Below, piece by piece: positions 54,211 to 62,768 of a DNA stretch of 64,000 nucleotides. The stretch is from Advenella faeciporci. Its GTDB lineage: Bacteria; Pseudomonadota; Gammaproteobacteria; Burkholderiales; Burkholderiaceae_B. A model generated the notes under the pieces. It was given only the letters and a program-made list of their open reading frames with translations. It did not search any database and was not told the origin of the DNA. How positions within the stretch are numbered: the stretch's first letter is position 1; every line of letters starts with the position of its first letter. The translations under genes and the position numbers were made by a program. Location: contig NZ_BMYS01000014.1 in assembly GCF_014652395.1 (NCBI RefSeq), positions 25,738 through 89,737 of the forward strand, written 5' to 3'.

Positions 54211-54843
54211 TCAGGGCGACAGGCGCGTGAAGGTCCAGTTGCCATTATTGTCTTTGCTGTATTGGATGCGATCGTGCAGGCGTGAAGGCCGGCCTTGCCA
54301 GAATTCGATGGTTTCGGGAATAATCAAGTAGCCGCCCCAGTAAGGGGGCTTGGGTATATGACTGCCGAATTTTTCCTTGAAATGCTGTTCCCGGGATTCG
54401 AGTTCCGCACGGGTAATGGGCTGGCTTTGAATGGAAGCCCAGGCGCCAATGCGTGACTCTTCGGGACGGCTGTTGAAATAATCGGTGGAAGCTTCTTCGG
54501 TCAGTTTGACGACATGACCGTTGATATGTACCTGCCTTTGAAGGGGAAGCCAGCAGAAAAGTGCACTGATATTGGGGTTGGCGCTTAAGTCTTTACCCTT
54601 GTTGGATTCGTAGCTGGTGAAAAACACCAGACCCTCTTGGTCGAAACCTTTTAACAGGACTGTACGGGAAGAAGGTTTACCTTCAGCTGAAACCGTGGAA
54701 ACGATCATGGCATTGGGCTCGAGGATTTCTCCCTGACGAGCCTCTTCAAACCAGTTTGAAAACTGGGTCATGGGGTCGGGGGCCAGCTGGGATTCAAGTA
54801 AAACGTTTCTTTCGTACTTTTGGCGCAAATCGGCAATAGACAT
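54211..54843 (-). CDS. pdxH: Pyridoxamine 5'-phosphate oxidase
   Basis: FMN enzyme making pyridoxal 5'-phosphate from PNP or PMP. The 210 residues match E. coli PdxH closely in layout: NAMIVSTVSAEGKPSSRTVL (FMN), VFFTSYESNKGKDLSANP, QVHINGHV, ESRIGAWASIQSQPI and the C-terminal EFWQGRPSRLHDRIQY. pdxA, another vitamin B6 gene, is at the end of the window but not linked. ATG 54843 gives the family N-terminus. Confidence 0.95.
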   Translation of the reverse strand: MSIADLRQKYERNVLLESQLAPDPMTQFSNWFEEARQGEILEPNAMIVSTVSAEGKPSSRTVLLKGFDQEGLVFFTSYESNKGKDLSANPNISALFCWLPLQRQVHINGHVVKLTEEASTDYFNSRPEESRIGAWASIQSQPITRAELESREQHFKEKFGSHIPKPPYWGGYLIIPETIEFWQGRPSRLHDRIQYSKDNNGNWTFTRLSP

Positions 54844-54897
54844 GGCAGTGAAATGGATACGTAAAAGGGTTAGTTTACAGCACGGCAGTCACCGTGC

Positions 54898-55548
54898 TTA
54901 CGGTTTGGCAATGCGTTGCTTAATAAGTTCTGCCAGTTCAAACAGGTTTTCGTCATTGATGCTTGCCTGGGCCAGGGCATTGGCGGTTTCCAGCACATAT
55001 TCGGGGCAGGGACCACAGGAGCCGGTGGCATTAAGAACGATATCAACGGTTTCTTCCCGGGTCAGCCCTTGCACGTAGGCATGGCTGTTGATGTCCATGA
55101 CAAAGGCAAGCGCGGTGATGGGGCCCATCATGGTTTCACACCGGATCCACTTGGGAATGTAGGCGCCAGAAGGCATTTCGCGCTTCCAGAGCAGGCGGAA
55201 CTGTTCATGAATGTTGTCATCATGCAGTTTGTAAACCTTGCCCTGGCATGTGCCGCCAACATCAAGACCAAAAACCAGGCCCGGCTGCTCGGGGGTACCC
55301 CGGTTGACACTGGACCACAGGCATAGTGAGCGGTGATAGCCCTGCAGCGTGGCCAGGCGATCTTCCTGAAAATTGAATTCGGGGCGCCAGATTAAAGAAC
55401 CGTAACCAAATACCCAGATTTCTTCCGGGGACGGATGCTCGGCAAGCGTTTGCAACATGGACAGTTCGCGTTCTTCATCGGTCCACAGGCGGAATTTCTG
55501 GATATGTTCAATAGCCTTGTGCAAGGCGGTAGGAAGAGGAGTCTTCAC
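54898..55548 (-). CDS. chaC: ChaC-like gamma-glutamylcyclotransferase
   Basis: A 216-residue cytoplasmic enzyme that cleaves the gamma-glutamyl bond of glutathione, releasing 5-oxoproline. The signature is VFGYGSLIWRPEF for the substrate loop and the catalytic glutamate in WKREMPSGAYIPKW. The start is GTG 55548 (MKTPLP...), without a strong ribosome binding site. A hairpin AGCACGG/CCGTGCT (54879-54898) at its stop may be a weak terminator before pdxH. Confidence 0.9.
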   Translation of the reverse strand: MKTPLPTALHKAIEHIQKFRLWTDEERELSMLQTLAEHPSPEEIWVFGYGSLIWRPEFNFQEDRLATLQGYHRSLCLWSSVNRGTPEQPGLVFGLDVGGTCQGKVYKLHDDNIHEQFRLLWKREMPSGAYIPKWIRCETMMGPITALAFVMDINSHAYVQGLTREETVDIVLNATGSCGPCPEYVLETANALAQASINDENLFELAELIKQRIAKP

Positions 55549-55614
55549 TTTGAATTCGATTTAAAAATGTACGTTAAAATAGCTTGACTTCAGTATAGGA
55601 CAAAAGAGACATAA

Positions 55615-56445
55615 ATGAGTATGCAGGAAAGTAATAATGAGCGTCGCTTTGGGGGCTTGCGCCGGCTATATGGTGAAAAAGCAACGCAAACCCTTGCCAA
55701 TGCTCATGTGATGGTGGCTGGCATCGGTGGTGTCGGTTCCTGGGTGGCCGAGGCCCTGGCCCGTTCCGGTGTTGGCCATCTCACGCTGGCCGATTTGGAT
55801 CATGTGGCCGAGTCCAATGTAAACCGGCAGATTCATGCCTTAAGCCAAACTATGGGTATGGCCAAGGTCCAGGCCATGGCAGAGCGTGTGGCAGGCATTA
55901 ATCCTGAATGTCAGGTGTACCCGTTTGAGGATTTTGTTGATGCCAACAATATTGATGAGTTGCTGGATGGCAGGCGTCCCGATGTTTTTATTGACTGCAC
56001 CGACCAGGTTTCGGCCAAGGTTGCCATGGTGCTGGCCTGCCGCCAGCGCAAGATTCCCCTGGTCATGTGTGGCGGAGCGGGGGGCAAAACCAATCCCTTA
56101 AGTTTGAGTGCCGGTGATTTGTCACAGGCCCGCAATGATGCCTTGCTGGCCCGCTTGCGAAATATCCTGCGCAAGCAGCATGGGTTTGCGAAGGGTTCGG
56201 ATCATAACGGCAAGGCCCTGAAACGGGTTCCCAAAATGAATGTGGATTGTTTCTGGTTTGACCAGCCGGCCATTTTGCCCGATTTGTGGCAGGCAGGTAA
56301 AAACGAGGCCGGCCAAGCGGGCGATGCTCCGCTGCAGGGACTGTCCTGTGCCGGTTACGGGTCTTGCGTGACAGTGACCGCCACCATGGGCATGGCGGTG
56401 GCCAATGCGGGCATTGCGCTAGTGCTGAAAGCACCCCGTTGCTAA
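55615..56445 (+). CDS. tcdA: tRNA threonylcarbamoyladenosine dehydratase
   Basis: E1-like ATP-dependent enzyme (TcdA/CsdL) that cyclises t6A37 of tRNA to ct6A. It has 276 residues. The nucleotide fold is VMVAGIGGVGSWVAEALARS, followed by LADLDHVAESNVNRQIHA, GMAKVQAMAER and the C-terminal LSCAGYGSCVTVTATMG. It is functionally linked with the Sua5 gene at 25.8 kb. AAGAGA precedes ATG 55615. It is convergent with the double uvrA, separated by the repeat block. Confidence 0.95.
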   Translation: MSMQESNNERRFGGLRRLYGEKATQTLANAHVMVAGIGGVGSWVAEALARSGVGHLTLADLDHVAESNVNRQIHALSQTMGMAKVQAMAERVAGINPECQVYPFEDFVDANNIDELLDGRRPDVFIDCTDQVSAKVAMVLACRQRKIPLVMCGGAGGKTNPLSLSAGDLSQARNDALLARLRNILRKQHGFAKGSDHNGKALKRVPKMNVDCFWFDQPAILPDLWQAGKNEAGQAGDAPLQGLSCAGYGSCVTVTATMGMAVANAGIALVLKAPRC

Positions 56446-56446
56446 G

Positions 56447-56594
56447 TTTGGGTACCTTGTCGCTTTGTTTGGGCACATCGTCGTTGTATGCAACCGCGCT
56501 GTCGCTTCGCGTGGGTACCTCATCGTTATATGCAACCGCGCTGTCGCTTCGTGTGGGTACCTCATCGTTATATGCAACCACCCCGTCGCTTCGC
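56447..56594. repeat. 42-bp tandem repeat (minisatellite), about 3.5 units
   Basis: Two nearly identical 42-base units (56489-56530, 56531-56572; unit begins TGCAACCGCGCTGTCGCTTC) are preceded by a diverged unit (56447-56488) and followed by a half unit ending in CGTCGCTTCGCGCC (56573-56594). The units are a multiple of three, so frames stay open, but no gene is supported here. It starts two bases after the tcdA stop. Confidence 0.9.
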
Positions 56595-56618
56595 GCCACC
56601 CCTCCACGGGAGGGGAAT
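56576..56618 (-). repeat. Inverted copy of the two-hairpin repeat
   Basis: AACCACCCCGTCGCTTCGCG followed by CCACCCCTCC and GGGAGGGGAAT is the reverse complement, with changes in the middle, of the repeat found three times at 56657-56869. It overlaps the end of the 42-bp minisatellite. Confidence 0.75.
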
Positions 56619-56656
56619 TTTCCGAACTCTTTTGAATAGGGAAAAGAATTCAACCG

Positions 56657-56869
56657 ATTCCCCTCCTGCGGAGGGGTGGCAGGCAAAGCCTGACGGGGTG
56701 GTTCTAAACTAACCGAAGCATCCAACGAAGCCCCAACCCATTCCCCTCCTGCGGAGGGGTGGCAGGCAAAGCCTGACGGGGTGGTTCTAAACCAACCGAA
56801 GCATTCAACGAAGCCCCAACCCATTCCCCTCCCGTGGAGGGGTGGCAGGCAAAGCCTGACGGGGTGGTT
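56657..56869 (+). repeat. 83-bp tandem repeat with two hairpins per unit, 2.5 units
   Basis: A 47-base core (ATTCCCCTCC ... GACGGGGTGGTT) occurs at 56657-56703, 56740-56786 and 56823-56869, exactly 83 bases apart; the 36-base spacer TCTAAAC...AACCC is repeated too. Each core holds two hairpins, CCCCTCC/GGAGGGG and CAGGC/GCCTG. The third copy ends ten bases before the uvrA stop. Probably a REP- or MITE-like intergenic element. Confidence 0.9.
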
Positions 56870-56878
56870 GCACGCACC

Positions 56879-59800
56879 TCACATAAACTCAAACAATACC
56901 TGCCCGGTATGGGAGTTGTGCCGGGTAGCCATCAAGGTTTCGGGTGTTCCGGCAGCCACCACTTCACCCCCTTCGGTTCCTCCTTCAGGGCCCATGTCCA
57001 CAATCCAGTCGGCTTCGGCCATGATATCCAGGTTGTGTTCAATCACCACCACGGTATTGCCGGCCTCTACCAGACGGTGCAAAACGTGAATCAGCTTTTC
57101 AACATCGGCCATGGACAGTCCTACCGTTGGCTCGTCCAGCACATACAGGGTATGCGGGCGGCTGGAGGCCCGGCCGGTTTTAATGATTCCTTCATCCATC
57201 CGCGCCTTGACCAGTTCGGTGACCAGCTTGATGCGCTGCGCCTCTCCTCCCGAAAGCGTGGGAGAGGGTTGCCCCAGGGTCAGGTAGCCCAAACCAACGT
57301 CTTGCAGCAATTGCAGGCTGCGGAACACTTTGGGATGGGCGGCAAAATAGGGCAGCGCATCGTCAATTTCCATGCGCAAGACTTCTCCCACGGTTTTGTC
57401 GCGCAGGCGAATTGCCAGGGTGTCGCTGTTGAAGCGGTTGCCGTTGCAGGCCTCGCAGTGAACTTTGACATCGGGCAGGAAGCTCATTTCAATCGTACGC
57501 ATGCCCTGTCCTTCACAAATCGGGCAACGTCCTTCTCCGGTGTTGAAGGAGAAGCGCGAGGCGTTCCAGCCCCGGATCTTGGCGTCACGGGTTTCGGCAA
57601 ATTGTTTGCGGACGTCGTCCCAGAAACCCACGTAGGTGGCGGGACAAGAGCGCGGTGTTTTGCCAATCGGGGTCTGGTCTACTTCCAGCACGCGGTCCAG
57701 GGGTTCCCAGCCTTCTATTTGCTCACATCCCTTCCATTGTGGTGCATTTTTGGTGCCAATGAATTGTTTAAGGTTATCCAGCAAAACATCACGGGCCAGG
57801 GTGGATTTGCCTGAACCGGACACGCCGGTAATCACGGTAAGCCGGTTAAGCGGCACTGCTGCCGTGACGTTTTTCAGGTTATGCAGGCTGGCATTTTTAA
57901 CGGTAATGAAAGCAGTCTCGTTACCAACCGGGCGTCGTGCCTGCATGGGGTGGGCAATAGGATGGGCCAGGTATTTGCCGGTTAATGAATTCGGGTTGCT
58001 GGCAATGTCCTGATAACTGCCCTGGGCCACCACCGTACCGCCCCGTACCCCGGCACCGGGACCAATATCAATAATATGGCTGGCGCGACGAATGGTGTCT
58101 TCATCGTGTTCAACCACCACCAGGGTGTTGCCATTGCCTTCAAGGCGGGCCAGGGCATTAAGCAGGATGCGGTTGTCGCGTGGGTGCAGGCCAATGGTGG
58201 GTTCGTCCAGAATATAGCAAACCCCTTGCAGGTTGGAGCCCAGCTGGGCCGCCAGGCGAATGCGTTGTGCTTCGCCACCGGACAGCGTGGGGGCGGAGCG
58301 GTCCAGGCCCAGATAACCCAGCCCCACTTCTTCCATAAAAGCCAGGCGGCTCCTGATTTCAGACAGAATGTCACGTGAAATATCGGTTTCCCGTTTGTTC
58401 AGGTTTAAACTGTTAAAGAAGGCCAGTGCCTCTGAAACGGGCAGGGTGGTGAGTTCGGTAATGGCCTTGTTTTGCCATTGCACGGCACGGGCATTGCGGT
58501 TCAGGCGCAGGCCATGGCATGAAGGGCAAACCTGCAAGGCTTCTTCTTCCTCTTCACTGGTGTTGATCCAGCTGCTTTCCTCACCGGTTTGTTCGGCATC
58601 AAAACCGCTGATCTTCAGGCCGGTTCCAAAGCAATCCGGGCACCAGCCGTGTTTTGAGTTGAAAGAGAACAGCCGCGGGTCGGGTTCGGGAAAGCTCATG
58701 CCACAGCAAGGACAGGCGCGTTTTACAGAGAAGTGCTGCTGGTTCAGGTGGCTGGCCTGCAGGGGATTGTCCCGGTCCAGTTCCCAGATGATGCTCATGC
58801 TGCCCTGGCCATGCTCCAGCGCTTTGTGCAGGGCATCTTTCAGGCCGCTTTCATTGTTCACGTCGACGATGAAATCGGCAATCGGCAGTTCTATGGTGTG
58901 CTCCTTGTAACGATCCAGTCGTGGCCAGGGCTGTACCGGAATGAAATCGCCATCAACCCGTAAATGCGTATAGCCTTTGGACTGTGCCCATTTGGCCAGG
59001 TCAGTGTAATAGCCTTTACGTGCAGTGACCAAGGGCGCCATAACCCCGATGTGCTGCCCTTTGTGCGCCTGTAAAATACGGGAAAAAATCTGTTCGGCGG
59101 TTTGCGGCTCTACCGGCACCTGGCAGTCGGGACAGAACTGGGTGCCCAGTTTCACATATAGCAGGCGCAGGAAATGGTGGGTTTCCGTCATGGTGCCCAC
59201 GGTGGATTTGCGCCCGCCCCGGCTGGTGCGCTGTTCAATTGCCACCGTGGGTGGAATGCCGTAAATGGCGTCCACATCGGGCTTGCCGGCCGGCTGCACC
59301 ACGGCACGGGCATACGCATTAAGCGATTCCAGGTAGCGGCGCTGGCCTTCGTTGAACAGGATATCAAAAGCAAGCGTGGATTTACCCGAACCCGATACCC
59401 CCGTAATGACGGTAAAGGTATTGTGGGGGATGTGGACATTGATGCTTTTCAGGTTGTGTTCGCGGGCATTCATGATGTCGATTTGATCGGGCCTGGCCGG
59501 GCTGCCGCGACCTTGCTGGCGCAGGGCGGTTCCCAGATAGGCCGGAGAGGCCTCATTCAGGCTGGCTGGTGCAGGGGCGAGTATGCTTTGCTCATACTCG
59601 CGCAGGGCCTGCCCGGTACTGGAGCTGGCATGCTGCATGACTTCGGTCGGGGAGCCCTGGGCCACAATCCGGCCACCGGCTTCACCGCCATCGGGGCCAA
59701 GGTCAATGATCCAGTCGGCCGCCCTGATCACATCCAGGTTATGTTCAATAATCAGCAGGGAGTGACCGGCGGCCAGCAGTTTGCGGAAGGCGCGCATCAG

Positions 59801-62551
59801 GCGGGCCACGTCATCAAAGTGCAGGCCGGTGGTGGGTTCGTCAAACAGGAACAGGCTGCCTTTCTTGGCGACCTTGGCGCTTGAAATGCCGCTGCGGGCT
59901 GCCGTGGCCAGGTGACCGGCCAGTTTAAGGCGCTGGGCCTCGCCGCCCGAAAGGGTGGGAACCGGCTGGCCCAGCGCAAGGTATTCCAACCCCACATCCG
60001 AGAGCGGCATCAGGCTGGTTTGCACATCGCGCAGCCCCTTGAAAAACTCCAGCGCCTCGTGCACGGTCATGGCCAGCACCTGGTCAATAGAGGCTTTGCG
60101 TCCCAGATGTTCTATGGTGACCTCTAGTATTTCAGGCCTGAAACGTTTGCCATCACAATCGGGGCAGCGCAGATAGACATCGGACAGGAACTGCATTTCC
60201 ACATGCTCGAAACCGGTGCCGCCGCAGGTAGGGCAGCGTCCATCTCCGCTATTGAAGCTGAAAGTACCTGCGGTATAGCCGCGCTCGCGCGAAACCATCG
60301 CCTGGGCAAACAGCTTGCGGATGGCATCAAAAGCTCCCACATAACTGGCCGGGTTGGAGCGGGCGGTTTTGCCAATGGGGGACTGGTCCACCATGACCAC
60401 ATCGGCCAGCTGTTCGGCGCCCAGCAGGCGGGTAAATGGTCCGGGGGCTTCGGTAGGCTTGCCAAAATGCTTCAGCAGTGCCGGATGCAAAACATCCTGG
60501 ATAAGGGTGGACTTGCCTGAACCGGATACACCGGTAATGCAGACCAGCCGGCCCAGAGGGAAGGAGACGTCGACATTCTTCAGATTGTTGGCCTGCACGC
60601 CTTCAAGGATCAGTTTGGGCGTGTTGTCGCTAACCGGCATTGGGCGCGGCGATTCCACCTTCAGTCTGCCGCCCAGGTACTGCCCGGTAAGCGAAGAAGC
60701 CGAGCGCAATTGTCCGGGCGTACCGTCAAAAATGATTTCACCGCCGCGTTCGCCCGGGCCTGGGCCAATATCCAGAATCCGGTCGGCGGCCACCATCACT
60801 TGCGGGTCGTGTTCAACCACTACCAGGGTATTGCCGGCATCGCGCAGGCGCAGCATGACTTCAATAATACGGTGCATATCACGCGGATGAAGGCCAATAG
60901 AGGGTTCATCCAGCACAAAAAGCGTATTCACAAGAGAGGTGCCCAGCGCCGTTGTCAGGTTGATGCGCTGCACTTCGCCACCCGACAAGGTTCGGCTTTG
61001 GCGGTCCAGGCTCAGATAGCCCAGTCCCACATCGCAAAGAAATTTCAGGCGGGTGCGGATTTCGGTCAGCACCAGGGTCATCGCGGCATCGTTTTCGCCG
61101 CCCGGCTCCAATTGACTGAACAAGGCATGTACCCGTTCAATGGGCAGCTGCATCAGGTCATGAATGGCCAAGCCGCCCAGTTGGTTAAGTTGTTCCTGGC
61201 TCCAGGTTGCCCCCACTGGCTTGAAGCGTTGGTAGTTACCAGTCAGTGGATTATCCTGGCGGGTATTGCCCAGGCGCCACAGGTTGGCATCAGGCTTCAG
61301 GCGCGAGCCATGACAGGCCGGGCAGGGTGTGTAGCTGCGGTACTTGGACAGTAAAACGCGCACGTGCATTTTGTAGGATTTGGTTTCCAGCCAGTCGAAA
61401 AAGCGTTGTACCCCGTACCATTGGTGTTTCCAGGCCGAGGTGCCGCCTTTCCATTCAGGGTCGCCATAAAGGACCCAGTTTTTTTCCGCCTGGTTAAGAC
61501 TGTTCCAGGGAGTGGTGGTACGAATGCCTGTTTTTTTGGCATATTGCATCATTTCGGTTTGGCATTCGCTGTAGCTGGGGGTTTGCCAGGGCTTTACGGC
61601 CCCTTCTTCCAGTGACTTGTTTTCATCGGGAATCACCAGGCCAAAATCAATGCCCATGGCCCGGCCAAAACCCCGGCAGGTTTCGCAGGCACCCAAGGGG
61701 GAATTGAAGGAAAACGTGCTGGGCAAGGGGGCGGAATAGGTAATGTCACAGTGGGCGCAATGCAACTGGTCACTGAATTTCCAGGTATGCAGGGGGGTGT
61801 TTTCGTTATCCAAGGCGTAAATGGAGCAATGCCCGTTGCCGTATTTCAGGCAGGCTTCAAGCGCTTCCATGACACGCGACACTTCAGCATTGGAAAAACG
61901 TAGCCTGTCTTGCACTACATGCAGCACGCGCTGGGATTCGGAAACCGGTTTTTCTTTCTTTTTCTTGTCTTTGACAAGGCGGCTTACCGTACGGGTTTCT
62001 TCAGCATGAATCCGGGTATAGCCCTGTTGCTCCAGATAGTCCCTGATTTCTGTTTCAGAATAGTTAAGCGGCACAATCACCGGGAAGGTAAGCACCAGTC
62101 GTGGGTCGTTGGCAGTGGCGGACAGGCTTGCCAGTGAATGGTAGATGCTTTCCGGGTTGTCTTTTTTTACCTCACGGGCACAACAGCGGCAATACAGGCG
62201 GGCTGCCCGGGCATAAAGCAGTTTCAGGTGATCGTTCAGTTCGGTCATGGTGCCCACCGAGCTGCGTGAGTTGCGTACAGGGTTGGTCTGGTCGATCGCG
62301 ATGGCAGGCAAAATGCCTTCGATGCGTTCAACCTGGGGCTTGTCCATGCGGTCCAGGAACTGGCGGGCATAAGGAGAAAAGGTTTCTACATACTTGCGCT
62401 GCCCTTCGGCATACAGGGTATCAAACGCCAACGAGCTTTTGCCCGATCCGGACACCCCGGTAATGACGGTGAACTCTCCAGTGTTGAAAGTGACATCGAG
62501 GTTTTTAAGGTTGTTCTGTCGGGCGCCGACGATCTTGATTTGAGAACTCAT
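56879..62551 (-). CDS. uvrA: Double-length UvrA-like excinuclease subunit
   Basis: About 1890 residues, twice the usual UvrA (about 940), formed by two consecutive UvrA units, hence four ABC ATPase cassettes. Four Walker A sites of the form GVSGSGKSS/T are visible near residues 35, 650, 1010 and 1560. Paired ABC signatures (LSGGE) and zinc modules (for example CAHC...CETC, CPTC...CPDC, CPCC...CPDC, CPIC...CEAC) occur in both halves, so neither looks degraded. UvrA scans DNA for damage and loads UvrB. Such fused proteins are known in several proteobacteria beside normal UvrA, and their exact role is unclear. ATG 62551 gives MSSQIKIVGARQNNLKNLDV, the family N-terminus; the frame extends 89 codons upstream through promoter-like sequence. 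Confidence 0.93.
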   Translation of the reverse strand: MSSQIKIVGARQNNLKNLDVTFNTGEFTVITGVSGSGKSSLAFDTLYAEGQRKYVETFSPYARQFLDRMDKPQVERIEGILPAIAIDQTNPVRNSRSSVGTMTELNDHLKLLYARAARLYCRCCAREVKKDNPESIYHSLASLSATANDPRLVLTFPVIVPLNYSETEIRDYLEQQGYTRIHAEETRTVSRLVKDKKKKEKPVSESQRVLHVVQDRLRFSNAEVSRVMEALEACLKYGNGHCSIYALDNENTPLHTWKFSDQLHCAHCDITYSAPLPSTFSFNSPLGACETCRGFGRAMGIDFGLVIPDENKSLEEGAVKPWQTPSYSECQTEMMQYAKKTGIRTTTPWNSLNQAEKNWVLYGDPEWKGGTSAWKHQWYGVQRFFDWLETKSYKMHVRVLLSKYRSYTPCPACHGSRLKPDANLWRLGNTRQDNPLTGNYQRFKPVGATWSQEQLNQLGGLAIHDLMQLPIERVHALFSQLEPGGENDAAMTLVLTEIRTRLKFLCDVGLGYLSLDRQSRTLSGGEVQRINLTTALGTSLVNTLFVLDEPSIGLHPRDMHRIIEVMLRLRDAGNTLVVVEHDPQVMVAADRILDIGPGPGERGGEIIFDGTPGQLRSASSLTGQYLGGRLKVESPRPMPVSDNTPKLILEGVQANNLKNVDVSFPLGRLVCITGVSGSGKSTLIQDVLHPALLKHFGKPTEAPGPFTRLLGAEQLADVVMVDQSPIGKTARSNPASYVGAFDAIRKLFAQAMVSRERGYTAGTFSFNSGDGRCPTCGGTGFEHVEMQFLSDVYLRCPDCDGKRFRPEILEVTIEHLGRKASIDQVLAMTVHEALEFFKGLRDVQTSLMPLSDVGLEYLALGQPVPTLSGGEAQRLKLAGHLATAARSGISSAKVAKKGSLFLFDEPTTGLHFDDVARLMRAFRKLLAAGHSLLIIEHNLDVIRAADWIIDLGPDGGEAGGRIVAQGSPTEVMQHASSSTGQALREYEQSILAPAPASLNEASPAYLGTALRQQGRGSPARPDQIDIMNAREHNLKSINVHIPHNTFTVITGVSGSGKSTLAFDILFNEGQRRYLESLNAYARAVVQPAGKPDVDAIYGIPPTVAIEQRTSRGGRKSTVGTMTETHHFLRLLYVKLGTQFCPDCQVPVEPQTAEQIFSRILQAHKGQHIGVMAPLVTARKGYYTDLAKWAQSKGYTHLRVDGDFIPVQPWPRLDRYKEHTIELPIADFIVDVNNESGLKDALHKALEHGQGSMSIIWELDRDNPLQASHLNQQHFSVKRACPCCGMSFPEPDPRLFSFNSKHGWCPDCFGTGLKISGFDAEQTGEESSWINTSEEEEEALQVCPSCHGLRLNRNARAVQWQNKAITELTTLPVSEALAFFNSLNLNKRETDISRDILSEIRSRLAFMEEVGLGYLGLDRSAPTLSGGEAQRIRLAAQLGSNLQGVCYILDEPTIGLHPRDNRILLNALARLEGNGNTLVVVEHDEDTIRRASHIIDIGPGAGVRGGTVVAQGSYQDIASNPNSLTGKYLAHPIAHPMQARRPVGNETAFITVKNASLHNLKNVTAAVPLNRLTVITGVSGSGKSTLARDVLLDNLKQFIGTKNAPQWKGCEQIEGWEPLDRVLEVDQTPIGKTPRSCPATYVGFWDDVRKQFAETRDAKIRGWNASRFSFNTGEGRCPICEGQGMRTIEMSFLPDVKVHCEACNGNRFNSDTLAIRLRDKTVGEVLRMEIDDALPYFAAHPKVFRSLQLLQDVGLGYLTLGQPSPTLSGGEAQRIKLVTELVKARMDEGIIKTGRASSRPHTLYVLDEPTVGLSMADVEKLIHVLHRLVEAGNTVVVIEHNLDIMAEADWIVDMGPEGGTEGGEVVAAGTPETLMATRHNSHTGQVLFEFM

Positions 62552-62621
62552 GTGAATGGATACCGTTATGCTTGAATGCTTTGGGGCGGATGGCCGAAAA
62601 TTTTCAGGGTAAAACAGGATA

Positions 62622-62647
62622 CTGTTCAAATATCCAGATCCATTATA
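62622..62647 (-). promoter_or_regulatory. LexA-like box and -10 element of the uvrA promoter
   Basis: CTGTTCAAATATCCAG (62622-62637) fits the SOS consensus CTGT-N8-ACAG with one mismatch and is flanked by TA before CTGT as in the E. coli consensus. On the minus strand a perfect TATAAT lies next to it (62642-62647), placing the box at the likely transcription start, about 70-85 bases before the uvrA ATG. Confidence 0.55.
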
Positions 62648-62768
62648 TGACGGCTTTGCTGCCAACGTCATGAAACCCTGCTGCTGACACGAGTGAATTG
62701 TGCCTGAATGGGAGGCCTGAACTGTTAAACTTGGCATTTGGGCAACTAATTTATTGGATAGGCGGAGT

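Noticed and set aside
56063..56824. 253-codon minus-strand frame spanning the 42-bp and 83-bp repeats and the tcdA 3' end
   Set aside because: Open only because the repeat length is a multiple of three; it covers the antisense of tcdA and encodes repeated peptide with no family.
56447..56869. CRISPR-like array
   Set aside because: Units are contiguous or have repeated, not unique, spacers; there are no cas genes. These are tandem repeats.
56834..57814. 326-codon plus-strand frame running from the repeats into uvrA
   Set aside because: Antisense to the conserved C-terminus of UvrA and partly made of repeat sequence.
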